Assembly (NCBI GenBank): GCA_040954595.2
Contig: CM082578.2
Span: 15,562,001-15,626,000, forward strand
Direction of reading: 5' to 3'
Length of the DNA stretch: 64,000 bases
Source: Balanoglossus misakiensis
Taxonomy: Eukaryota > Hemichordata
The notes below the pieces were generated by a model, which was not told the DNA's origin, made no database searches, and saw nothing but the letters and a program-made list of their open reading frames with translations. A program made the translations under genes and the position numbers. Positions 1 through 12,218 of this stretch are shown here, one piece after another. How positions within the stretch are numbered: the stretch's first letter is position 1; every line of letters starts with the position of its first letter.

Positions 1-420
1 ATTCAGGAGAAATTATATACTAGTATTGGGGCTGCTGTATTTCTGTGTCAGTCGGATGAGGTGAATTTAACTTATTTTAAATCCCGCTCGGTACCAGAGT
101 AATCTGGTGACATATTGATTTTTTGCTTAATCTCAACAGCAGATATTAATCTTTCTGGAAGAGAATAGTTGGTCACAAACTTTGTGGCGAGATCACCCTA
201 AAACATAACAAAATACACCAGAAGTGACCCCAACTGTGCGGAGATTAAATCCGGCAACACATTTTTGCTTTAGCTCAAACACAAAGATTTCAAGGTATCC
301 TAATAATTCAACTAGGAATTACCAATGTGTAACTGTAAAAGTCTCCTTTGTCAAGCGATATGATGTCTCTAGCGGCAAATTTTCATCTTAATTTTCATCA
401 GTACAATTCTTGTCTTTCAG
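1..420. other. Upstream intron, possible further exon at 1-60
   Basis: This is mostly intron upstream of the first certain fucosyltransferase exon; a pyrimidine-rich acceptor ends at 420. Bases 1-60 are stop-free in frame 1 and are followed by GTGAAT, a weak donor. That donor would join in phase 0 to the exon at 421, so 1-60 could be the end of a preceding exon. The evidence is only frame compatibility. Confidence 0.35.
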
Positions 421-3342
421 TCAAACTGGGATGCACCTGACCCCGAGGCCGCCTCAATATTTGACAGCGCAGCTGGTCGACGATATTTCCTTCCCGTCTT
501 CAGATTTGGCGGTGGACCCAATAACCAGTACAGAAGTTTTAAAATAGCGGTGCGTTTTGCGTTGCATTTTAACCGGACTCTCGTTCTCGGGCCATTTTTT
601 AATCATCCATTGATCAACAAATGGGAGGCTAAAAACTTCAACCTGACGTTTGACACGCAAGTGTTGAGTAAACTGGTGAAAGTAGCTCCCCTGGAAGACT
701 TCTACAAAGATTGCAACGGAGTCATAGAGAAAATAGTCCACGGGAAACCGTTTATACACAAGCCCAAGGACTTCGAATATTATGTTGAAAAATTTAAAAG
801 GACCAGGCGAAGGTTCACCCACGCAACAGGAATCAAATTCCCAGGCTTGGGAAGCATACCTCACAGCACACTAGGAAGTGCTCAGAGATTTCAGAACGCC
901 ACAGCCAGTGACTGTCTAGCATTTTACTGTCCCTACACCATTGACTATGAATTCATGAATCTGACGTCACCAGTCAGCACCGAAGAGTACTACAAGACAG
1001 GCAAACTTATCGACGAGCATGTGGTGAGGGCACCCTACGTTCGCCAAATTGCCAACATCTTCGAGCCGGCGATTTGTGACGGGCGTCCCTACGCAGCGCT
1101 TCATTGGCGGGTCAACGATGAGTTCATGCAAATGTGGTGAGTAAATTTAAATATACTTGTATACGATTGCGACAACACGCCTACTATTTATCTATCTAAC
1201 TATCTACATACCAACTTATAACTCACCAATGAAATCATCTCTATGCATTACCATGATACCAAGGCAGTCACGCAAGTGGACTAATAGAATGCAACAGTAA
1301 AAAGCCTAACAAAACTAGGAAGATATCGCACCTGGAATCAAGAGCGCATAGAATGACATAACTATCAAAAGAAACCAAAGAAAGAATGGCGAATATTAGA
1401 GGCTGTGATCCTTTTAACGAACCGTTTAGGCCCGGAGTTTCAGTTAAAAAAAATATATCGTTCAGACAAAATACATCCAGCCTCGCGATTTTAAATTGTG
1501 GCAGCGTAATGGTCTCGGTTGGGGGGGACATGTTCAAATTGGAATTGTGCCACTTGCACGTAATTTTCCTCTTTTATGTGATGAAACATATGTTGCAGAT
1601 AAAGATTAGAGAGCGTTGTAAATATATGTTATGACCTAAATATTTCAGCTTGAAAATGGTTCTATTTTATTGACAACGACGCCGCTACACGAGCGAATCA
1701 ACAGTAACCCTCTTGAAAGTTCATATATCATATCGGATTTTCCATGAAATCACGACATAATAGTTAAAGCATAGCTGACTTGACGTCATAGGATCACAGA
1801 TTGGCAAATATGTGTTCTCAAGAATGAGAACAAACAGTGGAGGAATTTGGCGAACAAGCCCCGCCAAATATGGCAACGGCAAAATAAGAATACGATGACG
1901 TGATTGGACGGCTACGTGGTCACACGTGTTATTAAGCATTCCGGGAAACCACATGTACAACAAATGGGGTGTTAAACCAATTGTTTTCATTCTTTCGTTT
2001 CAGGTGTGACGTCCTTAAAAGCGCCGAATGTAAACTTTTTCGGCAGCTGAATGAAACCGGCGAATTTATAGCTCTGCAGATCAAAATGGCAATGAAGGGC
2101 GTCAACTTGAATTGTGTTTACATTGCAAGACCACCGGGATCATGGGTAATTCATAAATTTGTATAATTACATGGAATAGTTGAGGGGAAGAATTCGTCGT
2201 TTCTATAGACCATAGTTTAATAGTCTAACTAAATGTTGGCGAAAGTCTGCTACAGATATTGGTCTCACTGTACCGAGAGATCTTCAGTCAATTATACACC
2301 GAATTACATAATTCTTGCATATCGCTGTAATTACGGATAGATGTGTATTATACGGAAACAAAATGTGTCGTCACTGTGAAGTTTCATATCTACATACTGT
2401 GAATCGACTACATATTAAATTACAAACACGAGGCACATTCAGTTTAAATCTGGTAATGCGTTCGTTTTAATTCCATTCTGTCAAACGATGTTCCAATCGA
2501 AACTGAGAGTCACATTTCAACTATCTTATTCGTCTTCCACTTGTAAAGTAAACAAATGTTGCCTTTTCATTGGCTACAAATGTTACCGGTTCAAACTATT
2601 AACCGTGCAGTAAGCTTATGCAGATCCAATTATAAGCCGATTTGGCATATCGCTGGACTGATGAAATATTTTTAGCCTCACTCCGACCGATGGTGCCAAG
2701 GCCAGCAAAGTGCAAAGTGTAACTCTGGCAAAAGAAGACCACAATCAATTATGTACTTTCGTAAACTAATTCTTGAATTGTGAGGATATCATCTTGTAGT
2801 GAAACTCGCGGGAGACTCTCCTTCCCAGCCCGGTTGAGTGCGCCATTGCAGATTGCTATTGTATTAGGAATATATACACATAACATCCTAAACACACGCT
2901 ATTACCTTTTCCTACAGGATCTGGTTACCCACCTGAATAACGCGGGTTTAAATGTCTTCACTGCAGACGATGTACTTACAAAGGTTGGAAAAGGTTCAGG
3001 CGCCCTCTATGAGGACAACTACATCCTTTCATTGGTGGAACAGGAATTAGCGTCTCGTTAGTATTACAGCTTGAATTACTTTTTACCAGATTTATATAAT
3101 ACAATTAGAAATGGTACAGACGATTGGGCATTCAAGTTCTCATATTTTTTATTTGATGTTTATTTAATGGGGTTTTAATTATGTTTTCATTCCGTGATCT
3201 TCATGCAGGGTCCGCATTATTCATCGGCAGTAGCGGGTCGTCATGGACCTGTTTCGTCAGACGAGAACGGCAACTATCCCAGGAGAAAGACTCGAGATTT
3301 ATTAGTGAAATTCTCGGATTTACCGACACAACGTGCTCGTAG
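421..3342 (+). CDS. GDP-fucose O-fucosyltransferase-family protein (5'-partial, 4 exons)
   Basis: The exons are 421-1136, 2004-2145, 2918-3056 and 3209-3342 (stop TAG 3340-3342), giving 376 residues. Every junction is GT-AG and keeps frame. The first exon has a glycine-rich nucleotide-sugar binding start (FRFGGGPNNQYRSF) and ends with HWRVNDEF (HWR at 1102-1110), the conserved His-x-Arg type motif of O-fucosyltransferases (Pfam PF10250 fold). The last exon carries ALFIGSSGSSWTCFV, which matches the conserved Ser/Gly-rich C-terminal donor-site motif. Such enzymes move fucose from GDP-fucose to Ser/Thr of proteins, usually as ER or Golgi lumenal type II proteins. The N-terminal anchor lies outside the window. 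It is clearly in the family, but I cannot assign it to POFUT1, POFUT2 or another subfamily. An in-frame TAG follows exon 3 directly, so without splicing it would look truncated. Confidence 0.8.
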
Positions 3343-4745
3343 AGTTTCACATGTGATGAACACGTGTGGGGATGTGCTGTCCTGGAACAACCTAAGCATA
3401 TACATGTAATCACAAACGACATCACGGTCTCTCTCCATACGCACATGTTCTGATCGGTTTACGCTTGTCTGCATTCGTCTTCAGAATCGTCACAGAGATG
3501 ACGTCATCTTTTTTTGTTCCAGACAATACTACTTCAGGATTGATCGAATCATAGCTCCTGGGCTATAGTCTCTAGTCTACTGTATGTGTCTACAAGGACT
3601 TCATTTGAAAGCGGCGAAAACAGTACATTGGGCTTTAATGAGTGATCTGTATTTTTTTTTACGGATTGAAAACAGAAATCGCCCATTATTGGTCACACAC
3701 ACGCAGAACTATGTACGGCTTTGGGGAAAAAGGAACAGAATTGCTGTTGATGTACATATATTTCGAAGATTTTAACGACGAGTAAAGTTTAAATGTATCT
3801 CTCATATATTTTTAAATACCATTGCATATGGGCTGTGGGCTAATATTTTTCATTTTCGTGTAAGTCTTTGTGTTAGATGCACCAATGTGGTTTCAAACGG
3901 TAATTCATGGCAGAAAACAAGACCAATAAAATTTGTGATGTGGACACCGTGTGCATTTTCAAATTGTTTCATAGCCAAAATGGCACTTTAATAAGCGCGG
4001 GTATTTTATACTTTAAGGTCAGAAAATTTAGCGCCAATTCGCTTTCTGATATCAAATCAGTAGCCGTACTTTAGAACTGAATGATCATTCTGACGTGTTT
4101 GGCCTAAAATGTGCAGAATTTTATACAGATATTCTCCGACTTTATAATATACTATTAGTCAGCACTGGCGACTAAACGTTACCCTTTTCGCCTTGACCTT
4201 GCAGTAGACACGTAGCATAGATTAATGATCGAGTCCTTGGATCAATTCTGCAAGGCATGTTCATGAATCATCAAGTGTCTTATATTTTACGGATCGCTCA
4301 ACTGTGAATCTTTCACAGTTTATATTATAGGTCTTCTGTTGGTCTGTTAATGGTTGAAATGTAGATATTAGAAGGTCTTCCGTCGTACACTTTATTCTGT
4401 TGCTAAGGGAAACGTATAAATCGGAGAAATTAATAGCTTGTGAGCGATTGTTCTGTGATTTGTTTTGGTGATGGATTGTCTTCACGCTTGCGCGCTGCTA
4501 ATGATGAAAATAACTCACTGTCATGCTTCTGTTGAAACAACAACTGTACTCAAAGTCAGAGCAGAATTGTGGGCTAATTATGTAAAAATGTCTCTTCAGT
4601 GTTGCCACAAACCTTTCTCCTACAATTTAAACTGCTCACTTGGTGACGTACGTTGAATGCGTGAGTATACATGTGTATACCTTCGTACTGACAAGACTTT
4701 CATCGTTCATGATCTTGCATTTTCCGCTCAGAAACAAAAAACAAC
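3343..4745. other. 3' UTR and intergenic DNA upstream of the GPCR
   Basis: I see no coding exon here. A pyrimidine-rich stretch ending in CTCAG at about 4731, only 14 nt before the GPCR start codon, looks like a splice acceptor. It suggests that the GPCR mRNA has an upstream non-coding exon within this stretch or further left. Confidence 0.4.
3925..3930 (+). promoter_or_regulatory. Candidate poly(A) signal AATAAA
   Basis: This is a canonical hexamer about 580 nt past the fucosyltransferase stop and before the GPCR. It is a plausible 3' end signal for the upstream gene, on position only. Confidence 0.4.
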
Positions 4746-5807
4746 ATGGCTATGCAGGATTACACAGACACGGCTACCAACTTCACCAACAGTTCGGCTG
4801 TGCAACTGATGGCGCCGTTTCATCCATTCTCCTTAAGATGGGTCCAGGCTGTCCAGATAATCTTCGCGGCGATCGGTGTCGTTGGCAACACTCTGATTTT
4901 CCTCATATTCGTAGGCGTGAGAAAGATGCGCACTGTGACGAACTACTTCCTTGTGAGTTTGGCCGTCGCTGATTTCATCGGCTCGTTACTCATTCTGCCG
5001 TTGCCGCTGCCAACCTACATCTCTGATGGTCCTTTCGCGGAGTTTTACTGCGACGTGATCTGGTCCAGGATGCTGTTCTGGGTCACAATAAAAGCCTCTG
5101 TGTTCAACCTTGTGGCCGTGACAACCGAGCGCTACCTGGCGATTGCGCACCCCTTCCTACACCAGATTCACTTCACGAAACGGAGAGCCAAGTTCATCAT
5201 CGTCACGGTGTGGACTTGTGCCTTCGTCTTCAACACTTTCGTATTCTACACCAACCGTCACAACGTTGACCACTGCGAGCTCTGCTGGTCTCAGGTGAAC
5301 CACGTGGTCCGCTCTGTGCTGGGAATACTAATCTTTTCCTTTTCCTTCTTCATCCCGGTGCTGGTGATGATCGTCGCCTACGTGCGCATCTTCCTGACTC
5401 TGAAGCGCCAGTTTAAAGCCCTGAACAACGAACCTTCACTCAATCAAGATAAAAAGTTTCAACACCTGCTTCGCGCCAGAGAAAACGTCACAAAGACCCT
5501 CTTCACAGTAGTGATCACCTTCACCGTATGCTGGGCGCCCGACCAATTTCTGTATCTGGCGTACAACCTGGGCGTGCCGTTTGACTATCTAAGCAGTCGT
5601 CTCCACGATTTCCTTGTCATGCTCGCCTACTGCAACTCATGCTTAAATCCAGTCATCTATGCTTTCAAGAGCCGACAGTTTCGAAGGGGTTTCCACGTAC
5701 TGTTCATCAGGAAGAATACGGTTGCAACAGGCAACCAAACAACTGGTTCTTTATGGGCCACTGCGGCAAATCTGACAGCCCACGGCAGCAACGACAATGC
5801 TCGTTGA
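4746..5807 (+). CDS. Class A (rhodopsin-like) G protein-coupled receptor, peptide-receptor type
   Basis: This is a 353-residue protein in a single coding exon. The start ATG at 4746 lies in a good context (AACATGG). The N-terminus has two Asn glycosylation sequons (NFT, NSS). TM1 holds GNTLIF with the conserved Asn (about residue 48). TM2 holds LAVAD with the conserved Asp (about 76). A Cys at about 102 should pair with a Cys in loop 2 (DHCELCW). TM3 ends in ERY, TM6 contains CWAP, and TM7 contains NPVIY. The short intracellular tail carries basic residues and ends in a Thr/Ser/Asn-rich stretch. These features place it among class A receptors for small peptides, signalling through heterotrimeric G proteins at the plasma membrane. 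The ligand cannot be told from the sequence. The Cys-to-ERY spacing is two residues longer than is usual. Confidence 0.9.
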   Translation: MAMQDYTDTATNFTNSSAVQLMAPFHPFSLRWVQAVQIIFAAIGVVGNTLIFLIFVGVRKMRTVTNYFLVSLAVADFIGSLLILPLPLPTYISDGPFAEFYCDVIWSRMLFWVTIKASVFNLVAVTTERYLAIAHPFLHQIHFTKRRAKFIIVTVWTCAFVFNTFVFYTNRHNVDHCELCWSQVNHVVRSVLGILIFSFSFFIPVLVMIVAYVRIFLTLKRQFKALNNEPSLNQDKKFQHLLRARENVTKTLFTVVITFTVCWAPDQFLYLAYNLGVPFDYLSSRLHDFLVMLAYCNSCLNPVIYAFKSRQFRRGFHVLFIRKNTVATGNQTTGSLWATAANLTAHGSNDNAR

Positions 5808-6422
5808 GAACATCCAAGACAAGATTATCATGAAACTCTATATTCATCGAAGTAGCTTAATACCTAGTCGTAGACTTTTAGTTTTGGTGACATGTGGGCA
5901 CTATTTAAAAAACCCTGCTATTTCAAATATACGTTGTTTTCTAAACAACATTTATGATTGAATGTATTTCGAATACGAAGGAGAAAAATGGAGATGAAAT
6001 GAACGGCAAAATATGAGAATCTCGAATGTTTTATGTTACACTGCTAGTTCGACATATCTTATCATATTCATGACTTTATTAAAAGTAGAAGACTTCAGTG
6101 TTTCAAAGTACGAAGTACTGTTGATAATATGCTGTAGAAAAGATATATAGAAAGCTTCTCAGTTGGCACAGATACTGCGCCAGACACTGCATCTTTCTAC
6201 ACGACATTATCCTGTCAGACTTCGTTACAATAATTTACGGAAACGTGACGCCATTCTCTGTTGGTGTTTTGAGCGAAATAGATATCTTCAAAATAATGTC
6301 CGACCACACACTGAGAGTCTCACAAGACCAATTATTCATTCGGTTTCGTAATCGGAATCAACAGTTTATCTTGCAAGACAACCAGAAGTGATTTTTGTAC
6401 CCGGTGTATTAGCACTATGAGG
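5808..6422. other. GPCR 3' flank
   Basis: AT-rich 3' UTR and intergenic DNA between the GPCR stop and the first satellite. I recognise no gene in it. Confidence 0.5.
6078..6083 (+). promoter_or_regulatory. Candidate poly(A) signal ATTAAA
   Basis: This is a common variant hexamer about 270 nt past the GPCR stop. The call rests on position only. Confidence 0.3.
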
Positions 6423-9400
6423 CGAACTCTTATTTGCACCGCTGCGGTTCAAATAAGAGTTCGCACCGCTGCGGTGAAAATAAGATCATTGGAGTTATGC
6501 TGCAATATAGTGCGGAAAATTTCCGACTTTTTCGAGTACACATCGTGATGGCGAAGGGTTCAGGAAGGCTAGCCTTTAACCTGAAAGTGTCAACTGATGT
6601 TGGTTCGAGACCACTTTTTTTTCTATTTCTTTTTTTTTGTGAGAACTTTTAACGAAATTACTATTGTAATTTTTATCATTTTCATAAATCCCATTCATTT
6701 CAATGTCTACGCTGCGTTTTTTATCTGTCGGGTATAAGAAACATGCAGGGAAACTTGGTCATTTTTTTTTGTCGCGGTTCACTTGGGCAAGTCTGAATCA
6801 GCAGAGAGAAAGATAAACTCGCTAAAATCGTGTCTTTCCGTCCGCATGATCAACCAAGGAGCGAAAAAGTCGTTATTTAGGCCGTAATAAAATGTTTTTG
6901 TCGCCGAGGAGTGAATAAAGAACGGTCAGATCGTTGCGGTGCAGAGAACTCTTATTTGCACCGCAGCGGAGCGAACTCTTATTTGCACCGCTGCGGTGCA
7001 AATAAGAGTTCGCACCGCTGCGGTGCAAATAAGATCATTGGAGTTATGCTGCAATATAGTGCGGAAAATTTCCGACTTTCGAGTACACAGCGTGATGGCG
7101 AAGGGTTCAGGAAGGCTAGCCTTTAACCTGAAAGTGTCAACTGATGTTGGTTCGAGACCACTTTTTTTCTATTTCTTTTTTTTGTGAGAACTTTTAACGA
7201 CATTACTATTGTAATTTTTATCATTTTCATAAATTCCATTCATTTCAATATCTACGCTGCGTTTTTTATCTGTCGGGTATAAGAAACATGCAGGGAAACT
7301 TCGTCATTTTTTTGTCGCGGTTCACTTGGGCAAGTCTGAATCAGCAGAGAGAAAGATAAACTCGCTAAAATCGTGTCTTTCCGTCCGCATGATCAACCAA
7401 GGAGCGAAAAAGTCGTTATTTAGGCCGTAATAAAATGTTTTTGTCGCCGAGGAGTGAATAAAGAACGGTCAGATCGTTGCGGTGCAGAGAACTCTTATTT
7501 GCACCGCAGCGGAGCGAACTCTTATTTGCACCGCTGCGGTGCAAATAAGAGTTCGCACCGCTGCGGTGCAAATAAGATCATTGGAGTTATGCTGCAATAT
7601 AGTGCGGAAAATTTCCGACTTTCGAGTACACAGCGTGATGGCGAAGGGTTCAGGAAGGCTAGCCTTTAACCTGAAAGTGTCAACTGATGTTGGTTCGAGA
7701 CCACTTTTTTTCTATTTCTTTTTTTTGTGAGAACTTTTAACGACATTACTATTGTAATTTTTATCATTTTCATAAATTCCATTCATTTCAATATCTACGC
7801 TGCGTTTTTTATCTGTCGGGTATAAGAAACATGCAGGGAAACTTCGTCATTTTTTTGTCGCGGTTCACTTGGGCAAGTCTGAATCAGCAGAGAGAAAGAT
7901 AAACTCGCTAAAATCGTGTCTTTCCGTCCGCATGATCAACCAAGGAGCGAAAAAGTCGTTATTTAGGCCGTAATAAAATGTTTTTGTCGCCGAGGAGTGA
8001 ATAAAGAACGGTCAGATCGTTGCGGTGCAGAGAACTCTTATTTGCACCGCAGCGGAGCGAACTCTTATTTGCACCGCTGCGGTGCAAATAAGAGTTCGCA
8101 CCGCTGCGGTGCAAATAAGATCATTGGAGTTATGCTGCAATATAGTGCGGAAAATTTCCGACTTTCGAGTACACAGCGTGATGGCGAAGGGTTCAGGAAG
8201 GCTAGCCTTTAACCTGAAAGTGTCAACTGATGTTGGTTCGAGACCACTTTTTTTCTATTTCTTTTTTTTGTGAGAACTTTTAACGACATTACTATTGTAA
8301 TTTTTATCATTTTCATAAATTCCATTCATTTCAATATCTACGCTGCGTTTTTTATCTGTCGGGTATAAGAAACATGCAGGGAAACTTCGTCATTTTTTTG
8401 TCGCGGTTCACTTGGGCAAGTCTGAATCAGCAGAGAGAAAGATAAACTCGCTAAAATCGTGTCTTTCCGTCCGCATGATCAACCAAGGAGCGAAAAAGTC
8501 GTTATTTAGGCCGTAATAAAATGTTTTTGTCGCCGAGGAGTGAATAAAGAACGGTCAGATCGTTGCGGTGCAGAGAACTCTTATTTGCACCGCAGCGGAG
8601 CGAACTCTTATTTGCACCGCTGCGGTGCAAATAAGAGTTCGCACCGCTGCGGTGCAAATAAGATCATTGGAGTTATGCTGCAATATAGTGCGGAAAATTT
8701 CCGACTTTCGAGTACACAGCGTGATGGCGAAGGGTTCAGGAAGACTAGCCTTTAACCTGAAAGTGTCAACTGATGTTGGTTCGAGACCACTTTTTTTCTA
8801 TTTCTTTTTTTTGTGAGAACTTTTAACGACATTACTATTGTAATTTTTATCATTTTCATAAATTCCATTCATTTCAATATCTACGCTGCGTTTTTTATCT
8901 GTCGGGTATAAGAAACATGCAGGGAAACTTCGTCATTTTTTTGTCGCGGTTCACTTGGGCAAGTCTGAATCAGCAGAGAGAAAGATAAACTCGCTAAAAT
9001 TGTGTCTTTCCGTCCGCATGATCAACCAAGGAGCGAAAAAGTCGTTATTTAGGCCGTAATAAAATGTTTTTGTCGCCGAGGAGTGAATAAAGAACGGTCA
9101 GATCGTTGCGGTGCAGGGAACTCTTATTTGCACCGCAGCGGAGCGAACTCTTATTTGCACCGCTGCGGTGCAAATAAGAGTTCGCACCGCTGCGGTGCAA
9201 ATAAGATCATTGGAGTTATGCTGCAATATAGTGCGGAAAATTTCCGACATTCGAGTACACAGCGTGATGGCGAAGTGTTCAGGAAGGCTAGCCTTTCACC
9301 TGAAAGTGTCAACTGATGTTGGTTCGAGACCACTTTTTTTCTATTTCTTTTTTTTTTGTGAGAACTTTTAACGACATTACTATTGTAATTTTTATCATTT

Positions 9401-11535
9401 TCATAAATTCCATTCATTTCAATATCTACGCTGCGTTTTTTATCTGTCGGGTATAAGAAACATGCAGGGAAACTTGGTCATTTTTTTGTCGCGGTTCACT
9501 TGGGCAAGTCTGAATCAGCAGAGAGAAAGATAAACTCGCTAAAATTGTGTCTTTCCGTCCGCATGATCAACCAAGGAGCGAAAAAGTCGTTATTTAGGCC
9601 GTAATAAAATGTTTTTGTCGCCGAGGAGTGAATAAAGAACGGTCAGATCGTTGCGGTGCAGGGAACTCTTATTTGCACCGCAGCGGAGCGAACTCTTATT
9701 TGCACCGCTGCGGTGCAAAAAAGAGTTTGCACCGCTGCGGTGCAAATAAGATCATTGGAGTTATGCTGCAATATAGTGCGGAAAATTTCCGACTTTCGAG
9801 TACACAGCGTGATGGCGAAGTGTTCAGGAAGGCTAGCCTTTAACCTGAAAGTGTCAACTGATGTTGGTTCGAGACCACTTTTTTCTATTTCTTTTTTTTT
9901 TGTGAGAACTTTTAACGACATTACTATTGTAATTTTTATCATTTTCATAAATCCCATTCATTTCAATATCTACGCTGCGTTTTTTATCTGTCGGGTATAA
10001 GAAACATGCAGGGAAACTTGGTCATTTTTTTGTCGCGGTTCACTTGGGCAAGTCTGAATCAGCAGAGAGAAAGATAAACTCGCTAAAATTGTGTCTTTCC
10101 GTCCGCATGATCAACCAAGGAGCGAAAAAGTCGTTATTTAGGCCGTAATAAAATGTTTTTGTCGCCGAGGAGTGAATAAAGAACGGTCAGATCGTTGCGG
10201 TGCAGGGAACTCTTATTTGCACCGCAGCGGAGCGAACTCTTATTTGCACCGCTGCGGTGCAAATAAGAGTTTGCACCGCTGCGGTGCAAATAAGATCATT
10301 GGAGTTATGCTGCAATATAGTGCGGAAAATTTCCGACTTTCGAGTACACAGCGTGATGGCGAAGTGTTCAGGAAGGCTAGCCTTTAACCTGAAAGTGTCA
10401 ACTGATGTTGGTTCGAGACCACTTTTTTTCTATTTCTTTTTTTTTGTGAGAACTTTTAACGACATTACTATTGTAATTTTTATCATTTTCATAAATTCCA
10501 TTCATTTCAATATCTACGCTGCGTTTTTTATCTGTCGGGTATAAGAAACATGCAGGGAAACTTGGTCATTTTTTTGTCGCGGTTCACTTGGGCAAGTCTG
10601 AATCAGCAGAGAGAAAGATAAACTCGCTAAAATTGTGTCTTTCCGTCCGCATGATCAACCAAGGAGCGAAAAAGTCGTTATTTAGGCCGTAATAAAATGT
10701 TTTTGTCGCCGAGGAGTGAATAAAGAACGGTCAGATCGTTGCGGTGCAGGGAACTCTTATTTGCACCGCAGCGGAGCGAACTCTTATTTGCACCGCTGCG
10801 GTGCAAATAAGAGTTCGCACCGCTGCGGTGCAAATAAGATCATTGGAGTTATGCTGCAATATAGTGCGGAAAATTTCCGACTTTCGAGTACACAGCGTGA
10901 TGGCGAAGGGTTCAGGAAGGCTAGCCTTTAACCTGAAAGTGTCAACTGATGTTGGTTCGAGACCACTTTTTTTTCTATTTCTTTTTTTTTTGTGAGAACT
11001 TTTAACGACATTACTATTGTAATTTTTATCATTTTCATAAATTCCATTCATTTCAATATCTACGCTGCGTTTTTTATCTGTCGGGTATAAGAAACATGCA
11101 GGGAAACTTGGTCATTTTTTTGTCGCGGTTCACTTGGGCAAGTCTGAATCAGCAGAGAGAAAGATACCCCGCTAAAATTGTGTCTTTCCGTCCGCATGAT
11201 CAACCAAGGAGCGAAAAAGTCGTTATTTAGGCCGTAATAAAATGTTTTTGTCGCCGAGGAGTGAATAAAGAACGGTCAGATCGTTGCGGTGCAGGGAACT
11301 CTTATTTGCACCGCAGCGGAGCGAACTCTTATTTGCACCGCTGCGGTGCAAATAAGAGTTTGCACCGCTGCGGTGCAAATAAGATCATTGGAGTTATGCT
11401 GCAATATAGTGCGGAAAAATAAGAGTTCGCACCGCTGCGGTGCAAATAAGATCTTTGGAGTTATGCTGCAATATAGTGCGGAAATTTTCCGACTTTCGAG
11501 TACACAGCGTGATGGCGAAGGGTTCAGGAAGGCTT
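6423..11535. repeat. Tandem satellite, 543-545 bp unit, about 9.4 copies
   Basis: Matching points recur at 6911, 7454, 7997, 8540, 9083, 9628, 10172, 10716 and 11261, so the period is 543 for the first copies and 544-545 later because T-runs vary in length. A more divergent first copy starts near 6423. The last copy contains an internal duplication of about 70 bp (around 11350-11485) and stops part way through the unit at about 11535. Each unit holds a palindrome cluster built from TTTGCACCGC and its complement, a T-rich stretch after GGTTCGAGACC, and a GC-richer remainder. Short open frames of 71 and 82 codons recur in every copy. They are by-products of the repetition and show no domain. 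Confidence 0.95.
6974..7010. repeat. 37-nt near-perfect palindrome within each 543-bp unit
   Basis: The left arm AACTCTTATTTGCACCGC and its exact reverse complement flank a single central T, so the arms are 18 bp. The same palindrome recurs at +543 intervals (7517, 8060, 8603, 9146). It is damaged in the copy near 9700, where an A-run replaces part of the right arm. Further half-copies of the arm lie on both sides, so alternative hairpins can form. Confidence 0.9.
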
Positions 11536-12218
11536 TGCGAAATATCAAAATTTCTTCATTTTTTTGAAAAAACCATGGGTTAAAGCTCATGAAAATCATC
11601 CGAAAATGACAATTTTTCGACTTTGCGAAATATCAAAATTTCTTCACTTTAAAAAAAAAAACCATGGGTTATAGCTCAGGAAAATCATCAAAAAATGACA
11701 ATTTTTCGACTTTGCGGAATTTCAAAATTTCGTCGATTTTTGAAAAAATCATGGGTTATAGCTCAGGAAAATCATCAGAAAATGACAATTTTTCGACTTT
11801 GCGGAATTTCAAAATTTCGTCGATTTTTGAAAAAATCATGGGTTATAGCTCAGGAAAATGATCAGAAAATGACAATTTTTCGACTTTGCGGAATTTCAAA
11901 ATTTCGTCGATTTTTGAAAAAATCATGGGTTATAGCTCAGGAAAATCATCAGAAAATGACAATTTTTCGACTTTGCGGAATTTCAAAATTTCGTCGATTT
12001 TTGAAAAAATCATGGGTTATAGCTCAGGAAAATCATCAGAAAATGACAATTTTTCGACTTTGCGGAATTTCAAAATTTCTTCATTTTTTTGAAAAATCCA
12101 TGGGTTATAGCTCATGAAAATCATCCGAAAATGACAATTTTTCGACTTTGCGAAATATCAAAATTTCTTCATTTTTGTTAAAAAACCATGGGTTATAGCT
12201 CAGGAAAATCATCAGAAA

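Noticed and set aside
454-864. 136-codon minus-strand frame
   Set aside because: It lies opposite the conserved fucosyltransferase exon and is a shadow of it.
6911-11280. Repeated 71- and 82-codon open frames, a possible small-protein gene family
   Set aside because: Two overlapping frames recur only because the 543-bp unit is repeated. There is no domain or selection signal, and T-run changes alter the ends.
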